Below are positions 20,136 to 29,689 of a DNA stretch of 64,000 nucleotides, piece after piece. The stretch's first letter is position 1, and each line of letters begins with the position of its first letter. The notes under the pieces are model-generated. The model made no database searches and had not been told where the DNA came from. It saw only the letters and a program-made list of their open reading frames with translations. This stretch comes from Rhynchopus sp. YZ270_cl-10. Taxonomy: Eukaryota; Euglenozoa; Diplonemea; Diplonemida; Diplonemidae. The stretch covers positions 1,240,001 through 1,304,000 of the forward strand of contig OZ037895.1 in NCBI GenBank assembly GCA_964035575.1, read 5' to 3'. The translations under genes were made by a program, and so were the position numbers.

Positions 20136-20208
20136 GCCCCGTTGGCGCAATGGATAGCGCGTTGGACTTCGAATCCAAAGGTTGCGGGTTCGAGTCCCGC
20201 ACGGGGTT
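20136..20208 (+). tRNA. tRNA-Arg(TCG)
   Basis: Acceptor GCCCCGT/ACGGGGT (G1.T72), loop CTTCGAA, T arm GCGGGTTCGAGTCCCGC. U33 normal. Closely related to tRNA-Arg(TCT) at 26409. Confidence 0.92.
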
Positions 20209-20478
20209 AACTTTTTGAACATTGTTTTTTTGAACTTTTTTGAAAACACAAAAAAGTGAGGTTGGTGTCAAGTGAAATCACAGTGGAACAACAGATACAA
20301 ATTTGGGTCCAGTGGGAAGGGGTCTCCCAGGAATTTTGGATTTTTTGGCAGTCAACCCATCCAGAAGAACCTTAAAAAATCTTGGGAAAAACTTGAAAAC
20401 TGGAAATTCTTTGAAAAGCTGACATTTCAGAATTTTTTTCTGAACATGAAAATTTTGCTTCCTCCTAAAAAAAAGAAC

Positions 20479-20550
20479 TGCACTTACCGGGAGTCGAACC
20501 CGGGCCGCTCGCTTGGAAGGCGAGAATACTAACCGTTATACCATAAGTGC
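20479..20550 (-). tRNA. tRNA-Gly(TCC)
   Basis: Acceptor GCACTTA/TAAGTGC; stem CTCGC/GCGAG around CTTCCAA. Confidence 0.93.
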
Positions 20551-20639
20551 TGTTACTTTCATGCAAAGTGTTTTCTTTGTGGGGGGCAATTTCAAAATAA
20601 AAAAAATTTGAAATTGTTCAAATTGCCCAAAAAAAGAAG

Positions 20640-20711
20640 CAACCGTGGCAGGACTCGAACCTGCAACCGCCTGATCCGTGGTCAGGCGCTCTTCCATTGA
20701 GCCACACGGTC
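20640..20711 (-). tRNA. tRNA-Arg(ACG)
   Basis: Stem CCTGA/TCAGG around loop CCACGGA; compare CTACGGA in other eukaryotes. Position 33 is C. A34 would be read as inosine. Confidence 0.9.
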
Positions 20712-20798
20712 CATGTCTTTAGGCAATAGTATTTTTTATGTGGCCTGCATATTTTTGGAGTTGGAAAAAATGAAAATGGTTGATTGCACAGCTAAAAA

Positions 20799-20870
20799 AG
20801 CGGTTACCGAGAATTGAACTCGGGTCTCCCGTGCCACAAACGGGTGTTCTAACCACTAAACCATAACCGC
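20799..20870 (-). tRNA. tRNA-His(GTG)
   Basis: Loop TTGTGGC in stem CCCGT/ACGGG. The base before G1 is A, so the extra G-1 must be added after transcription, as in most eukaryotes. Confidence 0.92.
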
Positions 20871-20986
20871 TTGAATATTCCCACTTATTGGGATCTCAGA
20901 AAGGGTTTTATTTCGAGGGATATTGTGAAATATTTTTCAACCATGCAACGAGCGGCAACTCGAGCACAATTTCGACTAATATCGTA

Positions 20987-21057
20987 GCGTAATTGGTCTA
21001 GTGGTAGAATGGCCCCCCGCCACGGGGTCGGCCCGGGTTCGATTCCCGGATTACGCA
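20987..21057 (+). tRNA. tRNA-Gly(GCC)
   Basis: Acceptor GCGTAAT/ATTACGC; loop CCGCCAC within GCCCC/GGGGT. Position 33 is C (other eukaryotes have CTGCCAC). Confidence 0.9.
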
Positions 21058-22114
21058 CTCTCTTTTTGCGATTGGAAAAAGCAAAACAATATGGTTTCGG
21101 ACGGTTTCAGGTCGGTCACAAACTCGTTCAAAACGAAAAAGTGGAAATGATGTGTACTCTTTCTTGCGTAAGGATTCTTAGTGGAGAAATTTTTTTTTTG
21201 TCTGATGCGGGTTTTTGCTCGACATGGTAAGTCAGTTCAGTCACAACTTCCGTCACAATCGAAAAAAAATTTGATGATCATGTTTATAAACCCATGCTGA
21301 CTTACATGTGTATTTATTCACAAAAATCCCAGTTCATAAACATGTAAGTCAGTATGGCCACATGTTTTTGGCTTGACTTACGTGTTTATGAAAAACCTGA
21401 CTTACATGTTTATTTGTTCACAAAATTCCCTGGGTTAATAACCATGTAAGTCAGGTTTTTCATAACCATGTAAGTCAGGTTAGGACTACAACAGGTTCAT
21501 AAACCCAACCTGACTTACATGTTTATTTCTTCACAAAATTCCCAGTAAATAAACATGTAAGTCAGTATGGCCGGTGCGCTGGTCAGAGGTAATATGATCA
21601 TCAGGTTTGCGGGCCGACCCCCTGTGCGCCCGATTAGGAACCCCTCTGTGCACCTACCTAGTCACTGTGACCAGGTGCCCCTACTAATATGCCTTACCAA
21701 TATGGCCTGGGCTGTGGTATGTCGGGTGTACTACATGCTGGGACCTAAAGAGGAACCACATGCTGGAACATGGCTTTAAGCCCCCACCCATTTCAGCTGT
21801 GGTTCCTACTGTGCCCAGTCACTGTGACCAGGTACCCTTACTAATATGCCTGACCAATATGGCCAGGGGTGGTATGTCGGGTGCACAAGGGAGTTTCACG
21901 ATGGGTTATCTTATGCACAGGTGCAGTGGATGTAGCAAACCCACAAACCCATTGCGTGTGGGTTTGCTGGCATAGGACTGTATGGAAAGTGCACGGGTCC
22001 ACCACAGTACAACCAGTCATGCACCAAGGGACACTGGCTGTTTTATCAATTTTTGAACTTTTTTAGACACTGCCAAACCTTCTCCATAATCTGAGATCTT
22101 GGGAAACAAGATAA
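21058..22114. other. Gap with short inverted and direct repeats
   Basis: 21280-21570 repeats CTGACTTACATGTTTAT and its complement ATAAACATGTAAGTCAG several times, forming alternative hairpins. 21657-21706 and 21814-21864 are an imperfect direct duplication (AGTCACTGTGACCAGGT ... ACCAATATGGCC, spacing ~157 bp). No RNA gene seen. Confidence 0.7.
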
Positions 22115-22186
22115 GCTCGCGTGGCGCAATGGAAGCGCGTCGGTTCCCGACGCCGGAGGTTGCGGGTTCGATCCCCGCCGCGAGTA
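22115..22186 (+). tRNA. tRNA-Arg(CCG)
   Basis: GCTCGCG acceptor; loop TCCCGAC between TCGGT and GCCGG, giving CCG with C at position 33. T arm GCGGGTTCGATCCCCGC. Confidence 0.87.
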
Positions 22187-22323
22187 CTTTTTGTTCATTC
22201 CAAAATATTTTTAGATTTCCTCCTTCTCAGAGATTTCTTGTCACAAAACTTTGCCAAATTGAAAATTCAGAAATATGAAAATATCAAAAAACAGCTCCGA
22301 AATTTGAAAGCAATCAAAAAGGA

Positions 22324-22395
22324 TTCCCCCTCCGGGGTTTGAACCCGGGTCGCCTGGGTGAAAGCCAGGTATACTAACCACTGTACTAAAGGGGA
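22324..22395 (-). tRNA. tRNA-Glu(TTC)
   Basis: Acceptor TCCCCTT, loop CTTTCAC in CCTGG/CCAGG, T arm CCGGGTTCAAACCCCGG. Confidence 0.93.
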
Positions 22396-22492
22396 GGTGA
22401 TACTTAGGCACAATCCAAAAAGGGTACTTTTGTGCAAGCTACACGGAGTTTCAAACGAAAAAAAAATTAAAAATGAAAATCCAAAAAGACAA

Positions 22493-22564
22493 GGGCTCGG
22501 CGGGGAATTGAACCCCGGACCTCTCGCACCCTAAGCGAGAATCATGCCACTAGACCACCGAGCC
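22493..22564 (-). tRNA. tRNA-Pro(AGG)
   Basis: GGCTCGG/CCGAGCC, loop TTAGGGT in CTCGC/GCGAG, discriminator C. Sister gene with TGG at 25885. Confidence 0.93.
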
Positions 22565-22678
22565 ACGAATTCTCTCGCATTCTCTTCGTAACGCGGCCAT
22601 AAATTTCCATCATTCCTTGTGTGTGTTTTCGTTTTGAATAAGGTCCCCATGTAAATGCTGTCTTCGCTAACAATCAGA

Positions 22679-22751
22679 TCCTCCTTGGCGCAGTCGGTAG
22701 CGCGTCAGGCTGTTAACCTGCAGGTCGTTGGTTCGAACCCAACAGGAGGAG
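22679..22751 (+). tRNA. tRNA-Asn(GTT)
   Basis: TCCTCCT/AGGAGGA acceptor and loop CTGTTAA. The outermost anticodon-stem pair is a T-C mismatch; otherwise normal. T4-5 run follows. Confidence 0.9.
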
Positions 22752-23004
22752 ATTTTTCATTTTTTTGAGTTTTTGACTCTATTTTTGATTTTGAGCTAAA
22801 AACCCAAGTTGTGTGTCATCTTGATGTTGAAACTATTGTTCAGGATTTCCAAGGTTGTCTCACCAAAAAAACCAAACATCTTGAATGTTGTCCTAACTTG
22901 GAGATTCTTGACCTGAAGATAAAACAGATTTTTTCAGGTTTTTTTTTGAGTTTGAAAAAGTTCAGAAAAGAATGAAAAAAGGTATCAATGCAGTGTATAA
23001 AAAA

Positions 23005-23086
23005 CGCGAACGGCAAGGTTCGAACTTGCGCATGCAGAGCACACTCGCTTAGCAGGCGAGCCCCGTAACCACTTGGGTACGTCCGC
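23005..23086 (-). tRNA. tRNA-Ser(GCT)
   Basis: 82 nt, long variable arm, loop CTGCTAA in CTCGC/GCGAG. D arm CCCAAGTGGTTACGG as in the other serine genes. Confidence 0.92.
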
Positions 23087-23312
23087 TTAATTACCTGTCA
23101 GTACTTAGGACGAAGCTTGTACTTTGCTTAACAACTTAGTTAGTGCGATTTGGTCTGGGTGGGATCACCAAAAATCATCGCAATTGTGACCACCAAAATT
23201 TTTTTTTGGGCACGATTTCGCACGATGGCGGGCTCATTGCACAACGACCAACACACCATGTTTTCCAACAAATAAAAAAAATTCAGAAAAATTCAGGTAT
23301 CAATACAAAAAG

Positions 23313-23385
23313 CACCTCCCGCGGGGCTCGAACCCGCGACCACAAGGTTAAGGGCCTTGCGCTCTACCGACTGAGCTAGGGAGGC
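23313..23385 (-). tRNA. tRNA-Lys(CTT), second copy
   Basis: Same 73-nt sequence as at 18266, including loop CCCTTAA with C33. The 5' flank also matches (GATTCTTTG.TTTAA.T.AAT.TGAG), so gene and promoter-proximal flank were duplicated in inverted orientation. Confidence 0.93.
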
Positions 23386-23487
23386 TCATATTAACTTAAA
23401 TCAAAGAATCAACGTGGGGTACTTGTGTGTACCTGCAACCACCAAATTTTCCATCGTTGTTGTGTGAACAAAAGGATCCGGATTATC

Positions 23488-23559
23488 TCTCCTATGGTGT
23501 AGTGGTTAGCACCCTGGACTTTGAATCCAGTAGCCGCGGTTCAAACCCGCGTGGGAGAA
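23488..23559 (+). tRNA. tRNA-Gln(TTG)
   Basis: TCTCCTA/TGGGAGA acceptor; loop CTTTGAA in CTGGA/TCCAG. No CTG isoacceptor in the window. Confidence 0.92.
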
Positions 23560-23674
23560 CTTTTCTTTTTCCAAGTGTTTTCAACATTTTTTGGAGCTTT
23601 GTCACACACATCTTCAATCTTTGCATTTGATGGCAAAAACATAAATCACAGAAATCAAACGAAAAGGTAAAGAA

Positions 23675-23756
23675 CGCTGACGGCAGGGTTCGAACCTGCG
23701 CGGGCAGAGCCCAGTGGATTTCAAGTCCACCTCCGTAACCACTTGGATACGTCAGC
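23675..23756 (-). tRNA. tRNA-Ser(TGA)
   Basis: 82 nt; loop CTTGAAA in GTGGA/TCCAC; long variable arm TGGGCTCTGCCCGC. Confidence 0.93.
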
Positions 23757-23835
23757 ATAGTTGAGGAAGTACAACGCCCCAGATCCTGAAAATGAGCACA
23801 AAAAAAAGAGAATCCAATTGATCCAAAAAAGTAGG

Positions 23836-23907
23836 CACCCGCCGTGGGGATCGAACCCACGACCATTGGATTAAAAGTCCAACGCTCTACCGCTGAGCTA
23901 GGCGGGC
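23836..23907 (-). tRNA. tRNA-Lys(TTT)
   Basis: GCCCGCC/GGCGGGT, loop CTTTTAA in TTGGA/TCCAA. U33 normal, in contrast to both tRNA-Lys(CTT) genes. Confidence 0.93.
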
Positions 23908-24020
23908 ATTCGTTTTAAAGGAAAGAGTCAATTTCAAGGCTTGTTGCGTTCTTGAAAAAATTGACAAAATAGACGAACAGAACGTGCCCCAAGTACCTCT
24001 CCTTGAGGGACATTTATCAG

Positions 24021-24092
24021 GGGCGTTTAGCTCAGTGGTAGAGCGCCCGTTCTGCATACGGGAGGCCGAGGGTTCGAACCCCTCAATGTCCA
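24021..24092 (+). tRNA. tRNA-Ala(TGC)
   Basis: Carries the alanine identity pair G3.T70 (GGGCGTT/AATGTCC). Loop TCTGCAT in CCCGT/ACGGG: C at position 33. Confidence 0.92.
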
Positions 24093-24868
24093 TTTTTTTG
24101 CAATATTTTGTTGATTATTTTTTGGTTGGGCCAGTCAAACACACAAAAATATGAACTGACATCATTGTGCAGTGCCTGCGATGAGGATGTGTGTGATGGT
24201 CCAATTGGCGAGTCTGACCTCATAATGCGTTCAGGAGCATCCAAATGACCCATTTTCCCAACGTTTTCACATTTTTGAGCATTTTGCTATTGCGCAATAG
24301 CAGTACAATAGGCATTTTACTGGGTCATTTTAACCAACTCTATCAGGACACTTCTGATGCTCCAATTGGCGATTCTGACCTCATAATGGCTTCATGAGCA
24401 GCCGAATAACCCGTTTTCCCAATATTTTCACATTTTTGAACATTTTGCCATTCGTGGCATGGTGGCACAAAAGTCATTTTAGTGGGTCATTTTCGCCAAC
24501 TCGATTAGGGCACTTCTGGTGCTCCAATTTGCGGTTCTGACCTCATAATGCGTTCAGGAGCGCCTAAATCCAACCCATTTTCCCAACGTTTTCGCCTTTT
24601 TGACCATTTTTTCCTTTGTGGAATGGCAGTACAATAGGGTCATTTTCGTCAACTCGATCAGGATACTTCTGATGCTCTAATCACATCGTTTAACCTCATA
24701 ATGGATTCAGGAGCACCCAAATAACCCATTTTCCCAACATTTTTGCATTTTTGACCATTTTGCTGTTGCGGAGCATTGGTACGAGGAGGTCATGCAAATA
24801 CAGTTTTGTGCAAAATAGAAAAAAATAGTGTGCACCCCAGGTAGGCAATTCCTTTCGTCATTATTGTC
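24093..24868. repeat. Degenerate ~150-bp tandem repeats between tRNAs
   Basis: About four units sharing GATGCTCCAATTGGCG, CCTCATAATG.(G)TTCAGGAGCA and ACCCATTTTCCCAAC. The same motif order occurs at 27290-27880 and, more diverged, in the ~172-bp array at 29690. No RNA gene inside. Confidence 0.75.
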
Positions 24869-24941
24869 GGTCGTGTAGCTCAGTCGGTAGAGCATTGGTC
24901 TAATAAGCCAACGGTCCCAGGTTCGAGCCCTGTCACGACCA
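24869..24941 (+). tRNA. tRNA-Ile(AAT)
   Basis: GGTCGTG/CACGACC; loop CTAATAA in TTGGT/GCCAA. A34 presumably becomes inosine. Confidence 0.92.
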
Positions 24942-25019
24942 ATACTTTTTCTACTACTTTGACTTTGACCTGTTCAAAAAATGTTGGCCGTGTAAAAAAT
25001 ATGCATACCCTAAAACAAG

Positions 25020-25026
25020 GCCTCTT

Positions 25027-25075
<49 letters not shown>

Positions 25076-25092
25076 AATCCCAGGTGGAGGCA
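25020..25092 (+). tRNA. tRNA-Phe(GAA)
   Basis: GCCTCTT acceptor (7-66 T-T mismatch), D arm GCTCAGTTGGGAGAGC, loop CTGAAGA, T loop TTCAATC. Confidence 0.93.
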
Positions 25093-25687
25093 CTTCTCTT
25101 TTTTCCCCTCAACTCTAATAACAATTTTCAAGGTGTGCTGTGCTACTACATTGGAAAAGTGCGCTGTGCTACTACATCCCAATTTTTTGGACGAAAATTT
25201 TTTGGTATGTCGGGCGCACAGAACACCCCCCATTGTGGGCGCACAGAACAGGCCCTCCGTTGTGGGCGCACAGCTCACTGTGTGCTGTGCAAAGTTTCAG
25301 CATATGGCTTCTGGCAACAAAAACTTAAAAAAAATTTTGGCCGAAAATTATTTTTTGGCCTGCAATCAGGTTGAGCTGAGACGCTATGTAACCTGTCAGT
25401 CTGTTTCATGTTCCCACTGATCAAAGTTCGTTCGAGATGGAAAGGACTGAAAAGGAAGCACATGCGGAAATGTTAAGGAATTCCCACCCATTTCCACATG
25501 TGCTTCCGGCAACAAAAACTGATCGCTCCGGGATTTGATTTTGGTACCATTTTTCACCAAATCCAAAAAAATAGGCAGAGTAGCACAGCCGCAAACGTTA
25601 GCATTATGACACGTGTTTGCGGATGTGCGCTCACCCCAAAAAAAATGGACAACACAAGGCCAAAAAACAAACACACAAAAAGAAGTG
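25093..25687. other. Gap with short GC-rich direct repeats
   Basis: Near 25210-25275 the motif TTGTGGGCGCACAG is repeated about three times; GTGCTGTGCTACTACAT occurs twice near 25133-25175. ACATGTGCTTCC/GGAAGCACATG gives a short inverted pair at 25455-25506. No RNA gene seen. Confidence 0.6.
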
Positions 25688-25761
25688 TACACCTATCCGG
25701 GTTTGAACCGGAGACCTCCTCGGTGTTAACGAGGCGTCATAACCAACTAGACCATAGGTGC
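25688..25761 (-). tRNA. tRNA-Val(AAC)
   Basis: 74 nt; acceptor GCACCTA/TAGGTGT, loop TTAACAC in CCTCG/CGAGG, T arm TCCGGTTCAAACCCGGA. Confidence 0.9.
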
Positions 25762-25884
25762 TGACATTTATATGGTTCATAGAAACGAGATGGTGTGTGC
25801 ATTCACCACCCAGAACCCAAAACTGTGTCAAAATAAAAAAAAAATTTTGGACAGAAGAAAATGGGAATATGGGTACAAAACGAA

Positions 25885-25956
25885 GGCTTAGTGGTCTAGT
25901 GGCATGATTCTCGCTTTGGGTGCGAGAGGTCCAGGGTTCGATTCCCTGCTGAGCCC
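25885..25956 (+). tRNA. tRNA-Pro(TGG)
   Basis: GGCTTAG/CTGAGCC, loop TTTGGGT in CTCGC/GCGAG, discriminator C as in the AGG gene. Confidence 0.93.
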
Positions 25957-26063
25957 CTCTTTTTTTCAAGTTTTTGTGTCACAGATTTTTTGTCAGAAAA
26001 ATAAATTGTGAAAAAAACTGATCCCTTGAAAAATTGATTCTGGACAACAGAAGGAAAAAAGTG

Positions 26064-26145
26064 TGACAGGAGTGGGGTTTGAACCCACGCCTCCGAAGAG
26101 AAAGGAACTTGAGTCCTCCGCCTTAGACCTCTCGGCCATCCTGCC
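26064..26145 (-). tRNA. tRNA-Leu(CAA)
   Basis: 82 nt with a long variable arm (TCTCTTCGGAGGC); acceptor GGCAGGA/TCCTGTC; loop CTCAAGT. No intron. Confidence 0.91.
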
Positions 26146-26247
26146 TTGCCAACAGATTTATATTAGAAATGAAATGAGAACGATGAGAAAGGACAACCAA
26201 AACGGAGCAAAAGGAAAAACAGAAGAAAACACAACACATAAAAAGAA

Positions 26248-26319
26248 TTCCCCGGCCGGGAATTGAACCCGGGTCTTCCGCGTGACAGGCGGAAATACTG
26301 ACCTCTATACTACCGAGGA
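26248..26319 (-). tRNA. tRNA-Asp(GTC), second copy
   Basis: Same sequence as 20002-20073 in the opposite orientation, with short shared flanks (TTGTA before, TTCTTTTT after). Confidence 0.94.
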
Positions 26320-26408
26320 TACAATGAAGCCTGTTTTTAAAAAGAATGCGTCCAGAGAAAGTCTTCAATCGCACCGGATCTGAAAAATAAAAAACAAAGA
26401 AAAGAATT

Positions 26409-26481
26409 ACCCCATGTGGGACTCGAACCCACAACCTTTGGATTAGAAGTCCAACGCGCTATCCATTGCGCCAATGGGGCT
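26409..26481 (-). tRNA. tRNA-Arg(TCT)
   Basis: GCCCCAT/ATGGGGT, loop CTTCTAA in TTGGA/TCCAA. Differs from the TCG gene at few positions. Confidence 0.93.
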
Positions 26482-26572
26482 TGTTTCATATTCTTTTCTC
26501 GTTTTAAGGAAGTGTCCCTTCATGGTCAACAACACCTGTAAAAAATTGTGAAGGAAATTCAAAAATGAAAAG

Positions 26573-26645
26573 TACAACTAGCTGGGATTGAACCAGCGAT
26601 CTTCCGCGTGTAAGGCGGACGTCCTAACCACTAGACGATAGCTGC
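26573..26645 (-). tRNA. tRNA-Val(TAC)
   Basis: GCAGCTA/TAGTTGT (two G.T pairs), loop CTTACAC in TCCGC/GCGGA. Confidence 0.91.
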
Positions 26646-26746
26646 CCAAACTTAGTGAGATGTTGGCAAGGGTCTGACCAACTTTTTTTTGGTGTTCAAA
26701 AAATTTTTTTCAAGTCAAAAAAATGGGTTCACTGAAAAAGGTTTTC

Positions 26747-26819
26747 TAGCAGAGATAGGTTTCGATCCTATGACCTGTGGGTTATGAGCCCACCGCGCTG
26801 ACCACTGCGCCACTCTGCT
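26747..26819 (-). tRNA. Initiator tRNA-Met(CAT)
   Basis: Has the eukaryotic initiator marks: A1-T72 pair (AGCAGAG/CTCTGCT), T loop ATCGAAA, and GGG/CCC in the anticodon stem around CTCATAA. U33 is kept here although the elongator gene has C33. Confidence 0.95.
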
Positions 26820-26869
26820 TCTAATTACTTCCAACGATGTTTTCTACATGCCCAGCTTAAAAAAGGCTA

Positions 26870-26940
26870 TGCGACCGCCGGGAATCGAACCCGGGTCGAA
26901 CCCTTGGGAGGGGTCCATCATGCCACTAGACCACGGTCGC
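26870..26940 (-). tRNA. tRNA-Gly(CCC)
   Basis: GCGACCG/CGGTCGC; loop CTCCCAA in GACCC/GGGTT; U33 normal, unlike tRNA-Gly(GCC). Confidence 0.91.
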
Positions 26941-26966
26941 CTTATCAAGGGATAAAAGGGCTCGAC

Positions 26967-27039
26967 GCTCTCGTGGCCTAGTGGTTAAGGCACAGGTCTT
27001 ATGAGCCTGGGATCGCGGGTTCAAACCCCGCCGGGAGCA
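26967..27039 (+). tRNA. tRNA-Ile(TAT)
   Basis: GCTCTCG/CGGGAGC, loop CTTATGA in CAGGT/GCCTG. No intron, although tRNA-Ile(TAT) carries one in several other eukaryotes. Confidence 0.88.
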
Positions 27040-27119
27040 AAGCCTTTTTTTGTTCAGTGAATCATGTTCATTCCTCCTGCTCGTTTCATGACTCCTCCAG
27101 AAGTTGCAAAGGAACAGTA

Positions 27120-27201
27120 GCGGACGTATCCAAGTGGTTACGGAGGTGCACTCGAAATGCATTGGGCTCTGCCCGCGCAGGTTCAAATCCTGCCGTCCGC
27201 G
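27120..27201 (+). tRNA. tRNA-Ser(CGA)
   Basis: 82 nt; loop CTCGAAA in GTGCA/TGCAT; long variable arm shared with the AGA and TGA genes. Confidence 0.93.
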
Positions 27202-27931
27202 TTATTGTCTTTTTGCTGTGTAGGGGGAACCCTGTACATTCCATACATCTCAAATAGCCCAAATAAATTTTCACTGGGAGTAAGTGATTAGGGCTGATTA
27301 GGGATGTGTGATGCTCCAATTTGCGGTTACGACTTCATAATGGATTCAGGAGCATCCAAACATCCCATTTTCCCGTTAGTTTCCCATTTTTGACGATCTG
27401 GCTATTGCAGAATAGAGGTGAAAATGACATTTTGCTGGGTCATTTTCGCGAACTCGATTAGGGCACTTCTGATGCTCTAATTTGCGGTTACAACCTCATA
27501 ATGAATTCAGGAGCATCCGAATGACCCATTATCCCAACGTTTTCACATTTTGGACGATCTTGCTATTGCGGAGTATCCGGTGGAAAATCGGAAAATTCCA
27601 TGTGTACCGTGTTTCACTGGGAGTAAGTGATTAGGACATGTGTGATGCTCCAATTTGCGGTTCCGACCTCATGATGGCTTCAGGAGCATCCAAATAACCC
27701 GTTTTCCCAACGTTTTCGCATTTTTGACCAGTTGGGCTGTTGCGGAATAGCAGGTAAAAACGGTCATTTTGGCCACCTCAATTAGGGCACTTCTGATGCT
27801 CCAATCAAATCGTCCGACCTCATAATGGGTTCGGGAGCACCCAAATAACACATATTCCCAACGTTTTCGCGTTTTTGATCCTGTGTGAGCAATCCAGAAC
27901 AACTTTCTGCTTCAGTAAAAAAAAGTAAAAA
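27202..27931. repeat. Degenerate ~150-bp tandem repeats
   Basis: About four units with GATGCTCCAATTTGCGGTT, CCTCATAATGGATTCAGGAGC and CCCATTTTCCCAACG, the same family as 24180-24830. Ends just before a 5S gene. Confidence 0.75.
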
Positions 27932-28050
27932 GGATTCAAGCACCCGGACTTCCCAGCTGGTCACCCACGCCAGTACTATCCAGGCCTGCTGGTGCTTAAC
28001 TTCTCAAATCAGGCGGGATGAGGTGTATTCACCAGAGTATGGCCGAATCC
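27932..28050 (-). rRNA. 5S ribosomal RNA
   Basis: 119 nt, same sequence as the other 5S genes, T5 run after it. Isolated inside the tRNA cluster; its 5' flank shares only about 14 bp (CTCAGTATT) with the copy at 13244. No hairpin promoter element or ncRNA follows it. Confidence 0.95.
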
Positions 28051-28134
28051 AATACTGAGTCATGATGGACAACATGTGAACAGGTTGTTTGTGACCTAAC
28101 AACGAACCAGAAATAGGACAGCGAACAAAAAACA

Positions 28135-28207
28135 AGGCACTAGAGGGGATCGAACCCTCGACCTCTCGCTTACTGGGCGAGCGCTCTAACCACTGAGCTA
28201 TAGCGCC
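28135..28207 (-). tRNA. tRNA-Thr(AGT)
   Basis: GGCGCTA/TAGTGCC; loop CCAGTAA in CTCGC/GCGAG. C at position 33. Confidence 0.91.
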
Positions 28208-28328
28208 ATGCTTTCTCTCCATCTTCTTTTCTTTGAAGGGGGTCTTTTGAAATGTACAGAGCACGCATCAAAAATTTCCTTCATACCTCCGCGATGGTGA
28301 AAAAATTTTTAACGAAGGAGCCTAGTAA

Positions 28329-28410
28329 GGCGAGGTGGCCGAGTGGTCTAAGGCGCTACGTTCAGGTCGTAGTCTCTTCGGGGGCGTGAGTTCAAACCTC
28401 ACCCTCGTCA
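28329..28410 (+). tRNA. tRNA-Leu(CAG)
   Basis: 82 nt; GGCGAGG/CCTCGTC; loop TTCAGGT in CTACG/CGTAG; variable arm TCTCTTCGGGGGC. Confidence 0.92.
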
Positions 28411-28488
28411 CTTTTTCTTCGTTGTGTGATCACTTAAAAGCCTATTTCGGCCCAAAGCTTGTTGTTTTAAAGAAGCATCATAATTGTG

Positions 28489-28560
28489 GGGCTCTTAGCT
28501 CAGTGGAAGAGCGCCCGTTCCGCATACGGGAGGCCGAGAGTTCGAACCTCTCAGGGTCCA
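28489..28560 (+). tRNA. tRNA-Ala(CGC)
   Basis: G3.T70 alanine identity pair; loop TCCGCAT in CCCGT/ACGGG, C at position 33. Body very similar to the TGC gene at 24021. Confidence 0.91.
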
Positions 28561-28634
28561 CAGTTTTTTTTCTGATTTGTTTCCTCCTGTGTAAATTGGT
28601 TCTCAGAGCTTTCACACCTTGCTCCCTAAAATGT

Positions 28635-28706
28635 GGCTGTTTAGCTCAGTGGTAGAGCACATCATCCGTAATGATGGGGTCGTGGGTTCAATCCCCACAG
28701 CGGCCT
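28635..28706 (+). tRNA. tRNA-Thr(CGT)
   Basis: GGCTGTT/AGCGGCC; loop TCCGTAA in CATCA/TGATG, C at position 33. Confidence 0.9.
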
Positions 28707-28813
28707 AGGTTTTTTTCAGAGCTCCCCAAGAATTTCCAACCTAACTTGGGGTTTGTGGGTTTGCGGTCACTGGTGCACACATGGCCTGTGGACGGGCAGG
28801 GACAAAAAAAATT

Positions 28814-29143
28814 GGGTGCTTGCGTTGTGTGCTGGATCGGGACCACCAGTAAACTGGCAATCCCACATCCAGTTCTAATATTTGAAGTGTGAAATAGAAC
28901 GCAATCGGAAGATTAGTTTACACGAATGTAAGAATAATATCGTCATGGTAATATTCTGTACAGATTGTACGGGATTTACTATCATATGAGAGTAGTCCGT
29001 CGCAGGCCACATCGGGCCCGCAACATGACCGGTCTTCACACAAAATTGTAAAAGAATTTTCCTTGGAAAAAATGTCTTTTTCAAGTTTTTGTTGTTGCTG
29101 AACGAGTTGTTTGGTTTCGAAGTAGCACACTAACTTAGCACCC
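28814..29143 (-). ncRNA. Diverged paralogue of ncRNA X1
   Basis: 330 nt, clearly homologous to X1 from end to end, with terminal GGGTGCT/AGCACCC kept. Differences often preserve helices: CGTAC-GTTC-GTACAG becomes CGTACAATCTGTACAG, TTACA-TTAGCG-TGTAA becomes TTACA-TTCG-TGTAA, and the GGGCC arm shifts. It has its own hairpin promoter element and a T8 run, so it may be a second functional gene rather than a relic. Confidence 0.65.
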
Positions 29144-29166
29144 AAACATGCAGCAAACATCGGAAT

Positions 29167-29203
29167 ACAAGACAGGGTCGTCTTGTTGGAGGTGGGTCAG
29201 GGT
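29167..29203 (-). promoter_or_regulatory. Hairpin promoter element upstream of the X1 paralogue
   Basis: CCCTGACCCACCTCCAAC followed by ACAAGACG-ACCC-TGTCTTGT (one wobble in the stem), 25 nt before the RNA. Confidence 0.7.
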
Positions 29204-29253
29204 CTGGACATCCTCAAATGTGCACACCTAATACAACAGAAGAAAAGGAAAAA

Positions 29254-29372
29254 GGATTCAAGCACCCGGACTTCCCAGCTGGTCACCCACGCCAGTACTA
29301 TCCAGGCCTGCTGGTGCTTAACTTCTCAAATCAGGCGGGATGAGGTGTATTCACCAGAGTATGGCCGAATCC
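29254..29372 (-). rRNA. 5S ribosomal RNA
   Basis: 119 nt, T5 run after it. Stands just upstream of a hairpin element and an ncRNA, with the intervening text (CTTTTCTTC ... GTCCAGACCCTGACCC) resembling the 5S-X2 spacer at 13244, so the two loci share a duplicated 5S-promoter cassette. Confidence 0.95.
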
Positions 29373-29426
29373 AATAATAGGTCTGGATAGAAAAGCTGGG
29401 AAGACTTATTACCAGTCCGTTTTTAC

Positions 29427-29482
29427 CTGAGAAGTTAGACACCTCCAAGCCTGGATAGTACTGGCGCGGGTGACCAACTGGA
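29427..29482 (+). pseudogene. 5S rRNA fragment
   Basis: Plus-strand remnant of the middle of 5S: GAGAAGTTAGACACC, CCTGGATAGTACTGGCG and GGGTGACCAACTGG, with both ends missing and point changes. Confidence 0.8.
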
Positions 29483-29689
29483 TAAATACACCGAATAATA
29501 GATCTAAATTGTCAGACCGGTTCTTAGCTGTGCGCATCCATAAAAAACTAAAAAAATACTTGCGTCAGAAAATCCTAGTGTGTTGTACCGTGGTCCGATA
29601 TTCTTTCGGTCCCGGGTTCAACACCTGAGACAGATAATATATTTTGACTTTTTCAGATTTTTCTCATTTTTTTGTCTCCTCACTCTTTC

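Noticed and set aside
29580-29640. tRNA gene near CCCGGGTTCAACACC
   Set aside because: A T-arm-like string only; no acceptor stem, D arm or anticodon stem could be built around it.
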